A DNA stretch of 64,000 bases. Source: Poriferisodalis sp965198245 (GTDB lineage Bacteria; Actinomycetota; Acidimicrobiia; Acidimicrobiales; Poriferisodalaceae). Every line of letters starts with the position of its first letter. Positions within the stretch are counted from its first letter, which is position 1. The stretch is taken from the NCBI RefSeq assembly GCF_965198245.1, contig NZ_OZ240249.1, positions 434,001 through 498,000 on the forward strand, read 5' to 3'. The position numbers and the translations under genes are program-made. Below, piece after piece: positions 55,201 to 64,000 of the stretch. The notes under the pieces were generated by a model, which did not search any database, was not told where the DNA came from, and was given only the letters and a program-made list of their open reading frames with translations.

Positions 55201-56562
55201 GTGAGGCCGGTGCGTGCAGCAGCGATGGTTGCGGTGATGGTGCTTCTGGCCGCAGCATGCGGCTCCGGAGCCGACGATCCTGGCGGCTCGGCCGATCAGC
55301 AGCAGCCGGGTGTTGCAGGCGACCCGAGCGTTGCGGTGACTGCGCCTCCCGCCCTGCGCACGGTCCCGGCGCCGGCGACCAGCACTGCGCCTGCAGCAAC
55401 CAGCACTGCGCCTGCAGCGTCCGGCACGGAACCGAGTGCGACTTCGAGCGCACCAACTAGCGCTGCTCCGACGACGCGATCCCTCGCCGAAACCCGGTTC
55501 GAACTGGTGCCCGTTGCCGAGATCGTCTCGCCGATCGCGCTGGTCGCCAGGCCCGGCACCGACCAGCGGTACGTGGCCACGCTGACTGGGCAGGTGTGGC
55601 TGTTGGACCCTGCCGATGCCAGCGCCGCACCGCAACTGGCCGCAGACGTCAGCACGTGGGTCAGCCAGGGCTGCGAGAACGGGCTGCTGGGCCTTGCGTT
55701 TGCTCCCGACGGCTCGCTCCTGTACCTCAGCTATACCGACACGGCTCGCAACAGCCGGATCGCGGTGATGCCGATGGAGGGCGAGATCCCCCAGACCGAC
55801 CGCAGCAAGGTGCTGCTGGCGCTGGATCAACCTGCGTGCAACCACAACGGCGGCGACCTGACGTTTGGACCCGACGGGCAGCTGTGGATCGGCTTCGGCG
55901 ACGGCGGCGGCGCGAATGACGTCTTCGGGCAGGGCCAGGATCGCGACACGCTCCTCGGCACCATCGTGCGCATCGATCCGAGCCCTGCCTCGGGGAGGGG
56001 TTACGGCATTGGTAACCGCAACCCGTTCGCCACCAGCGGGGGAGCGCCCGAGGTGTGGGCCTACGGCGCGCGCAACCCGTGGCGGTTCTCGTTCGATCGC
56101 GAGAGCGGCGACCTGTGGATCGGCGACGTCGGCCAGGACCGCATCGAGGAAATCCATGTGCTGCCAGCCGACGACGGATGGTCACCGGGCGCCAACCTGG
56201 GCTGGCCGCTGTTCGAAGGCAACGAGCAGTTCAGTGGGAACGGTGCCGGTACCGACACTCCCGCCGACATCGTCTTCCCCGTCTACACCTACAGCCACGA
56301 CGAGGGCTGCTCAGTCACTGGCGGCTACGTCTACCGGGGACACGCCCTCGGGGCCCTGTGGGGCACCTACGTGTTCGGCGATTACTGCACGGGTGAGGTG
56401 TGGGGCCTGGTACGGGGACCCGGCGGCGAACCAGAGCGGATCGAGCTGGGCGTGTCGGTACCGCGCAACTCGCTGGTGTCCTTCGGCGAAGACGCCGGCG
56501 GCGAGCTCTACGTGCTCAGCGCAGCGGGCACCGTTTTCCGCCTCGAATCAGTCACGCCGTAA
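55201..56562 (+). CDS. Lipoprotein PQQ-type soluble aldose/glucose dehydrogenase
   Basis: This is a 453-residue protein with GTG 55201. The signal peptide ends in the lipobox LAAAC (Cys near residue 19), so it should be lipid-anchored outside the membrane. A Thr/Ala/Pro linker of TSTAPA-type repeats (about 55-95) leads to a six-bladed propeller with ENGLLGLAFAPDGSLLYLSY, HNGGDLTFGPDGQLWIGFGD, YGARNPWRFSFDRESGDLWI and VYTYSHDEGCSVTGGYVY, all typical of the GSDH/Asd family. It oxidises sugars with PQQ in known members. Confidence 0.9.
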   Translation: MRPVRAAAMVAVMVLLAAACGSGADDPGGSADQQQPGVAGDPSVAVTAPPALRTVPAPATSTAPAATSTAPAASGTEPSATSSAPTSAAPTTRSLAETRFELVPVAEIVSPIALVARPGTDQRYVATLTGQVWLLDPADASAAPQLAADVSTWVSQGCENGLLGLAFAPDGSLLYLSYTDTARNSRIAVMPMEGEIPQTDRSKVLLALDQPACNHNGGDLTFGPDGQLWIGFGDGGGANDVFGQGQDRDTLLGTIVRIDPSPASGRGYGIGNRNPFATSGGAPEVWAYGARNPWRFSFDRESGDLWIGDVGQDRIEEIHVLPADDGWSPGANLGWPLFEGNEQFSGNGAGTDTPADIVFPVYTYSHDEGCSVTGGYVYRGHALGALWGTYVFGDYCTGEVWGLVRGPGGEPERIELGVSVPRNSLVSFGEDAGGELYVLSAAGTVFRLESVTP

Positions 56563-56585
56563 AGGCTCCCGGCAACATGCCGCCC

Positions 56586-58964
56586 TCAGCTGGGTTGCCA
56601 AGCGCCCCAAGCGAGGTCGGTGACCACTCGGAGCGTCCAACGCGGCTCAGTGGTGGACACGACCCACCCATCAGAGCCTCGCCGGCGGTTGATGAACCAG
56701 TCCAAGATGAGTTCCGTCGGGCCTGACCCGTAGCCGAGGTAGGCGCCGTCGGGCGACCAGCGCGCCCCGAGCGTGAGATCAGGCAGTTCGTGGACAAGCG
56801 TGAGCTCGGCACCCAGTGATCCGGCGGTGTGCAACTGAAGTGCCCGGCGATCGATCACGCCGTCGCCGTGCTCGTCATAGTGCGCGACGTAGGCGAGGCG
56901 GTTGTCCACCGGAGACCATCCGAGGACGTTGCCGTTCCCCTCGATGGCCGCAGCACCGCCGATTCCGTTGGACTGCTGGACCATGGGCCGGGTGCCGAGG
57001 ACGTTGCCGTCCGCATCGCGCAGCACCTGCGTGTACGCGACATGGTTACCGTCGCGCGACCACAGCAGCGCCCCGTTCACGTTTGACCGGATCTCGCCCA
57101 GCTCACGCAGGTCGCTCCCGTCGCGTCGCACCACCCAGGCGTGCTCCCGCAGCGGGACGCCCCGGCCGGCCGTGCCGACTGTGATGCCGTAGGCGAAGTG
57201 GGTGCTGTTGGGTGACCAGCCCATGAACCGGCTACCGACCGGCAGCTCGAGCACGTTGGTGTCGCCGTTTGCGGTCTGCACCCTGAGTCGCATCGAGCAG
57301 TCCGTCGGATCGAGCGACTCGTACGCGAGGTGGCTGCCGTCCGGCGACCAGAGATGCAGGAGGCGCCATTGGATGCGGTCGATGAAGCCCAGATCGCGGG
57401 CGTCGCTGCCATCACTGCTCGCGATCCAGAGGTTCTGGCTCTCGTTCCGCTCGTTGCCGTCACAGTCGCTTGGCGTGGCATACGCGATGCGCTGACCATC
57501 AGGTGACCAGCCCAGGAACGTGACGTCCTCCCCGAGAGTGACGGGGGAAGTGCGTGCATCCACCGTGTCGATACGCGCGTGCGATGTCTCTTCCCCCGAT
57601 TCGGGATCGGTGGACAGCTCCACGTACGCGAGGCGTCGCCCGTCGGGCGACCAGTTCGCGAGCGATAGATCCGAGAAGAGGAAGGTGCGGTAATCGACGT
57701 GGCCGATGCGGCGGAGTCGGCTGCCATCGGCCGCGGCGAGGTGCGCTTCGATGCTGTCGGAACGACCGTCGCCATCGGTGTCGATGAACCTGAAGGCGAC
57801 CACGTGGCGGCCGTCGGGCGACCACGTCGGGTATCCGCCCGGTTCGAAGAGCACCTGCTCGTCACCGGCGAGCCCGGCGACCCTCAGATGGCCGTCGACA
57901 TTGGACCAACTCAAACGACCGTCATTCGGATGCCATGCCCAGCCGCGATGGTCTTCGGATTGCAGCTGCCGTTCCGATCCGTCGGCGCGCGCCGTCCAGA
58001 GGCGTTCGCCCTCGCCGGAGGGGCCTCGCGCCTTGCTCATTGCCAGGACCGGCAGCGACGTTCCACTCACGGGAGCGGGGCGCGGCACTCCTCGCTGGAT
58101 GGCAGTGAAGATCGCGCGCGCCTGCTCATCTGACGGGGAGGCTTCGGGGATCGCGACGCGAGGCTCTCCTGCTTCGGCGATCCGCTCGATCTCGATCGTC
58201 GATCCGATGGCATCCAGCGTCGCCTTAACCGCCGTTTCGATGGATGAGCCCACGTCATCGGCACGGCCCACGATCACGACACGCGCAGGGCGGTAGTCGG
58301 CGATCACGGAGGCGGTTGCGTCCGGCAAGCCGTCTGCGATCGTGCGCGGCGATGCGTATGCGACGGCTGCATCTGCGGTCTGGGTGGCCACGTCTGCTGC
58401 AGTGCGGACATCGGTCCCGTTCCAGCCGTTCGCCACAATCAGGGTGGCCGTGTCCAGCCCGACGACCTCAGGGCGCTCCAGTGCAACGCGGGCAGCCAAC
58501 GCTGCGGTCTCGATCCGGGTGGCACCGCCGAGGCGCTCGACCACGCTCCAGCGGTATGCCGCACGCGCCGCTGTGGTCAACTCATCCATCGCCGCCGGCA
58601 GCACCGCAACCTCGCCGCCCACGACCTGCACGCGGTCTGGCGCGAAGTCGGCTATGAGGGCGGCGGTCTCGGGCGACAGGCCGCCGGGATCGATGCACAC
58701 TTTCGCTGCGTTGCGGGCGTGATGAGCTAGCGCCTCGGCGACCGCGTTGTCGGCTGGGCCCGGGCAACCGGCCACGACGAGCGTCAGGTTGGGCCCATTG
58801 CGTGCAAGATTCGATGGCGAACTTGCCGCGCCCGACGGCACCGCTGGTGCAAGGACGCCTAGCGAGACCGCCAGGGCCATCACTACCTTCGCTGCTGGCT
58901 TGAAACGCCGATTGCGACGCTTTGCCGTCGAAGTCGGAATTGCGGGACCGCGATCTCTCTTCAC
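56586..58964 (-). CDS. Secreted CWB2 / PD40 propeller protein
   Basis: This is a 792-residue protein with a signal peptide (AAKVVMALAVSLGVLAPAVP). Residues about 55-290 hold CWB2-like repeats (VQVVGGEVAVLPAAMDE, RLGGATRIETAALAARVALE, TLIVANGWNGTDVRTAADVA) that are more diverged than those of the left-hand cluster. About nine WSPDG-type motifs follow (NWSPDGRRLAY, GWSPDGQRIAY, LWSPDGSHLAY and others). The protease domain that follows the propeller in the 4943 and 22673 proteins is absent. It is convergent with the sugar dehydrogenase gene. It is probably a wall-bound binding protein. Confidence 0.83.
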   Translation of the reverse strand: MKRDRGPAIPTSTAKRRNRRFKPAAKVVMALAVSLGVLAPAVPSGAASSPSNLARNGPNLTLVVAGCPGPADNAVAEALAHHARNAAKVCIDPGGLSPETAALIADFAPDRVQVVGGEVAVLPAAMDELTTAARAAYRWSVVERLGGATRIETAALAARVALERPEVVGLDTATLIVANGWNGTDVRTAADVATQTADAAVAYASPRTIADGLPDATASVIADYRPARVVIVGRADDVGSSIETAVKATLDAIGSTIEIERIAEAGEPRVAIPEASPSDEQARAIFTAIQRGVPRPAPVSGTSLPVLAMSKARGPSGEGERLWTARADGSERQLQSEDHRGWAWHPNDGRLSWSNVDGHLRVAGLAGDEQVLFEPGGYPTWSPDGRHVVAFRFIDTDGDGRSDSIEAHLAAADGSRLRRIGHVDYRTFLFSDLSLANWSPDGRRLAYVELSTDPESGEETSHARIDTVDARTSPVTLGEDVTFLGWSPDGQRIAYATPSDCDGNERNESQNLWIASSDGSDARDLGFIDRIQWRLLHLWSPDGSHLAYESLDPTDCSMRLRVQTANGDTNVLELPVGSRFMGWSPNSTHFAYGITVGTAGRGVPLREHAWVVRRDGSDLRELGEIRSNVNGALLWSRDGNHVAYTQVLRDADGNVLGTRPMVQQSNGIGGAAAIEGNGNVLGWSPVDNRLAYVAHYDEHGDGVIDRRALQLHTAGSLGAELTLVHELPDLTLGARWSPDGAYLGYGSGPTELILDWFINRRRGSDGWVVSTTEPRWTLRVVTDLAWGAWQPS

Positions 58965-59018
58965 GAATGCGGAACGCTAGTCAGCCCGATGCGTCGCACC
59001 GGACCGCGGTGGCCGGGC

Positions 59019-59833
59019 TCAGCTCTGGCCGTCCAGTTTGCGGTTCTTGATCTTGGCCTTGACGTAGTCGCGATTCATGAACGCAATGAAGTCGAGGCTG
59101 ATCTCCTTCGGACAGGCTTCGGTGCACTCGCCGTGGTTGGTACACGAGCCGAAGTACCGCTCCATCGTCTCGACCATGGCCTCGGTGCGCTCCCATCGCT
59201 GGGGCTGGCCTTGGGGAATCAGGTTGAGATGTGCCAGCTTCGCTGATGTGAACAGCTGCGCCGCCGAGTTGGGGCACGCGGCCACACAGGCGCCGCAGCC
59301 GATGCACGCCGCAGCGTCGAACGATGTGTCCGAGGCCTCCTTGGGAACGGGGGTGAGGTTGGCGTCGCCGGCTGCGCCGGTGTTGACCGAGATGTAGCCG
59401 CCCGCCTCGATGATGCGGTCGAAGGAACTGCGGTCCACTACCAGGTCGCGCACCACCGGAAACGCCTTCGCCCGGAATGGCTCCACGGTGATGACATCGC
59501 CGTCGGAGAACCTCCGCATGTGCAACTGGCACGCCGTGGTGGCGGCCTCGTGACCGTGCGCCCGGCCGTTGATCATCAGGCTGCACGTTCCGCAGATGCC
59601 CTCACGGCAGTCGTGGTCGAACTCGATCGGCACACCGCCCTCGTCGATGAGCCGCTCGTTGATGATGTCGAGCAGCTCTAGGAACGACATGTCCTCGCTG
59701 ACGTCTGGCGCATCGAAGGCCTCGAACCGACCTGCGGCGTCTGGCCCGTCCTGCCGCCAGATGCGCAACTTGAGGTTCAGAGTGCCGCCGTGGCTCTGCT
59801 GGCCGGACTGGCTGGGCTGGCCGTTGGTCCCGC

Positions 59834-59837
<4 letters not shown>
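59019..59837 (-). CDS. sdhB: Succinate dehydrogenase iron-sulfur subunit
   Basis: This is a 272-residue protein. The GTG start at 59837 overlaps the stop of sdhA (GTGA), typical translational coupling; the open frame upstream is inside sdhA. All three cluster sites are present: CREGICGTCS with a later TAC ([2Fe-2S]), CIGCGACVAACP ([4Fe-4S]) and CTNHGECTEACP ([3Fe-4S]). It carries electrons from the flavin of SdhA to quinone at SdhC. The first 20 residues are Gln/Ser/Gly-rich and not conserved. Confidence 0.95.
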
Positions 59838-61795
<1,958 letters not shown>

Positions 61796-61824
61796 CCCAG
61801 TGAGCCTCCGCCTCTTCGCTGCAT

Positions 61825-62655
61825 CTAATGTGCCTCCGCCTTGTCGGCCAAGCACTCAAGATCGACGCTGCTGCACTTGGCGTTGTCCTCGTCGACGAGG
61901 CCCGCTTGGACGAGAATCGGGAATGACATGTTGCCGACGAGGATCACGCCGGCCAGCACCGTCGCCAGGTTGCGGCGCAAACCGTTGTAGCGCGGATTGT
62001 TCACGCCGAGGCTCTGGAACATGCTCCAGGTGCCATGGAAGATGTGGATGGCCAGCGCCAAGTTGGCCACGACATAGATGATCGCCACGGGGATGGACGA
62101 GAGCGATTCGACCACGTTGTGGTACGGGTTGCCCCGCACGTAGGCGTCACCCAACCACCAACCCCACGTGAGATCGGCAACGTGGAACAGCACGTACAGG
62201 CCCACGATCGGACCCGTCCAGCGCATGGTGCGCGAGGCGTAGTTGGCGGCGATGTAGTCACGCTTGGACTCGTATTTCTTGGTGCCCCCTACGAAGCTGG
62301 CCCGGTCGGAGGCCAGCCGACTGCGTTCCTTCAGCGTGTACGCCGAGTGCAGGTGCACCAGGAACATGGCCAGCAGCCCGACCCGCATGATCCACAGCAG
62401 CAGCGTGCGAGGCAGCAGACCGCCGCCGAGGTCCCGCAGCGTCTCGGCGTACTCGTACATCCGCGAGGGGCCCTCGTAGAGGTGCAGGTTGCCGATCATG
62501 TGGACGATCACGAAGCCCAGCAGCCCGATGCCCGTCAACGCCATCACCCACTTGCGGCCGACTGCTGATTGGTAGATGTTCAGCGGGAACGGCAGCGGGC
62601 GCTTGGTCTTGAACACCGGTGCAGACCCGGCGGCCTGCGTGGCAGTCGGCGCCAT
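61825..62655 (-). CDS. sdhC: Succinate dehydrogenase cytochrome b subunit (type B)
   Basis: This is a 276-residue protein, first gene of the operon; AGGAGG lies 5 bases before ATG 62655. Five helices are seen, starting VMALTGIGLLGFVIVHMIG. Histidines H52, H101, H158 and H204 within helices are placed to bind two haems, as in the single-subunit anchors of type B enzymes. It anchors SdhA/SdhB and passes electrons to quinone. The 214 bases before it must hold the operon promoter; I see no strong consensus there. Confidence 0.93.
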   Translation of the reverse strand: MAPTATQAAGSAPVFKTKRPLPFPLNIYQSAVGRKWVMALTGIGLLGFVIVHMIGNLHLYEGPSRMYEYAETLRDLGGGLLPRTLLLWIMRVGLLAMFLVHLHSAYTLKERSRLASDRASFVGGTKKYESKRDYIAANYASRTMRWTGPIVGLYVLFHVADLTWGWWLGDAYVRGNPYHNVVESLSSIPVAIIYVVANLALAIHIFHGTWSMFQSLGVNNPRYNGLRRNLATVLAGVILVGNMSFPILVQAGLVDEDNAKCSSVDLECLADKAEAH

Positions 62656-62869
62656 GTGCTCCTCCTGGGGGTGGCGTGGTGCGGCGACCCAGTATTGCGT
62701 GCAACCAGCCGGTCAGCGCGGCTGAGGTTGCAGGGCGCGACCCGCTGGCCGGACGCGCCAACGCCGTACGGTACTTGCGCGCCTGCTGCAGTGCTCACTG
62801 TCGGCGGGCTGGAGTTGGCCGGCCCCGCCGAGCGCGCCAGGTTCGCCCTGCTGGGGACACAGCGGGGAG

Positions 62870-64000
62870 CTACGGGCCCGACCCCGAGTGCACCGGGCGG
62901 GTGGGATCAGCGGAACGCATGACGTGGCGCAGGGTGCGTTCGACCCATGGACGGATCCACGGTGCACGGCGCCGCCCGCCGGAGGGTTGCACCGGCTGCC
63001 AGGCGGCCACGCTGGGATGGTGGCCGACCCCCTCGACAGCGGCCGCAGATCCCCGCATGGCGAGCGCGCGCAGACCACGCTCTGCGCCGACAAACACGTT
63101 GGGCTCGAGCGTGAACTGCTGGCACAGCAGCGTGCCGGCGGCATCTGCAGCTTCGTAGGTACTGCGATGGGCGACGTCGTGTTCCACCGTTACCAGTGCG
63201 GGGGCTTCTCGCCGGTACGGCTCTCCGTTGACGAACCACTCGCCCCTTCGAACTGCCACCGTCCGGATGCCGGTTGAGCGCTGCACGGCGTGGCTGGAGC
63301 ACCCGTCGACAGCGACGTCGATGTCGATGCGGTACTGCGGTTGGGCGCCCATGCCCGCCGGCCACCACAACGTCGGTCGTTCCAAAGCCACCAGCCACTC
63401 CAGCTCGTTGCGCCCGCGGGCCAGGACCGGTTCCGACTTGGCCAGGCCGTTGCCCAACGCCGCACTGTTACCTGCTGCGTCAGCACCTGGGGCGCCGGCA
63501 CGCCGGACGCCGATCGGGAGCACGGCGGTCGTGACTTCGCATCTGTGAGTGCCGGAGCTGTCCACGTTGGCGGCGATGCGCAGCACTGCCCTGTCGTAGT
63601 TGGCTTCGATCACCAGCGCACGGACGCGTTCGATGCGCGCCGGGCCGGTCTGTTCGATCCACACCTGCGCGTCCGCGCCCTGGGGCACTTGAACATTTCC
63701 GCGCGCAGCCTCAACGGCTAGCAGATGCTCTTGGCCGGTGCGCAGCAGTTGATTCACCTCGAAGGCGTGTTCGGCGTGGCGCCCACTGAGGTCGCCCAGG
63801 TACGTGCCGTCGAGCCACAGGTGGCCGAGCTCGCACAAGCCGCTCACAACGAACCACCAGCGAGCGTCGGAGTTCGCATCGCTGCGGAGTTGAGACTCGA
63901 GATCTGGCGACAGATCGAAGCGCCGCCGGTACAGAACTGCGCTCTTTCCGCCGAGGCCGGGATCGAGCCACCACCGGCCGGGAGTGGCAGTTTTCTGCCA
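62870..64000 (-). CDS. GH2-like (beta-mannosidase-type) protein, C-terminal part; N-terminus outside window
   Basis: The frame is open to base 64000, so the start is missing; 376 residues are visible. WWLDPGLGGKSAVLYRRRFD and VVSGLCELGHLWLDGTYLGD match the sugar-binding jelly-roll of family 2 glycosidases, then an Ig-like domain (VLRIAANVDSSGTH). LWWPAGMGAQPQYRIDIDV and GIRTVAVRRGEWFVNGEPY lead into the barrel. The barrel is then very short: HHPSVAAWQPVQPSG stands where HPSV..W...NEP is normal, so the catalytic Glu is gone. The frame ends at HSGSGP. It is likely a non-catalytic or decayed GH2. Confidence 0.7.
   Translation of the reverse strand, partial: WQKTATPGRWWLDPGLGGKSAVLYRRRFDLSPDLESQLRSDANSDARWWFVVSGLCELGHLWLDGTYLGDLSGRHAEHAFEVNQLLRTGQEHLLAVEAARGNVQVPQGADAQVWIEQTGPARIERVRALVIEANYDRAVLRIAANVDSSGTHRCEVTTAVLPIGVRRAGAPGADAAGNSAALGNGLAKSEPVLARGRNELEWLVALERPTLWWPAGMGAQPQYRIDIDVAVDGCSSHAVQRSTGIRTVAVRRGEWFVNGEPYRREAPALVTVEHDVAHRSTYEAADAAGTLLCQQFTLEPNVFVGAERGLRALAMRGSAAAVEGVGHHPSVAAWQPVQPSGGRRRAPWIRPWVERTLRHVMRSADPTRPVHSGSGP

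Noticed and set aside
56570..56582. CGGC-AACAT-GCCG hairpin between the sugar dehydrogenase and the CWB2/PD40 gene as a terminator
   Set aside because: The stem is only 4 bp and no T-run follows, so it is not distinguishable from chance.

Overview
This 64 kb window is GC-rich, gene-dense actinobacterial chromosome. The clues are an actinobacterial-type HemB metal site, a three-gene type B succinate dehydrogenase operon (sdhC-sdhA-sdhB), a DnaE polymerase of about 1,180 residues with a PHP domain, an SPFH/NfeD pair, and many Gly/Ala-rich secreted proteins with cell-wall-binding repeat 2 (CWB2) modules. A member of Acidimicrobiia or a neighbouring class is my inference; no rRNA or marker set is present to prove it. 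I found no rRNA, tRNA, transposase, phage gene or CRISPR array.

Left third (1-28718), the accessory region. After the 3' part of an O-antigen-ligase/polymerase-like membrane protein comes a run of very large secreted CWB2 proteins. Each joins CWB2 repeats to a different exported module. These modules are seven Cna-B/carboxypeptidase-regulatory-like repeats (1412); a six-unit TolB/PD40 propeller plus an M6-like metalloprotease (4943 and its paralogue 22673); a seven-unit RCC1-like propeller plus a CAP/SCP domain (8193 and, with the order swapped, 11272); a zincin plus fibronectin III (14189); a fibronectin III domain, an unknown region and an RCC1 propeller (17584, minus strand); and an RCC1 propeller plus an HExxH domain (25878). 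Between 21471 and 22636 lie broken remains of further copies. The locus looks like a surface-protein nursery that evolves by duplication and module swapping.

Immediately downstream (28870) is an ECF sigma factor carrying a roughly 400-residue C-terminal extension with a likely membrane segment, VEPQEA-type repeats and a beta-rich end. It is a candidate membrane-linked regulator of the surface array.

Middle (30731-41800): two short-chain dehydrogenases, a nitroreductase, a lone MbcA/ParS-type antitoxin, a hipBA module under a clear double operator, an Fpg/Nei DNA glycosylase with an SCP2-like protein, hemB, an aquaporin, a secreted animal-type haem peroxidase and a decayed toxin-antitoxin patch.

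Right part (41796-64000), mostly housekeeping: an alcohol dehydrogenase, thrS with a 15-bp tandem repeat in its leader, a small membrane protein, dnaE, an HD-domain protein related to the HD part of CCA-adding enzymes, a Fic protein, TerC, flotillin/NfeD, a PNPOx-like protein, a lipoprotein PQQ-type sugar dehydrogenase, one more CWB2/PD40 surface protein, sdhB-sdhA-sdhC, and the 5'-truncated (by the window) end of a GH2-like protein. No stretch longer than about 300 bases lacks a gene or gene remnant.
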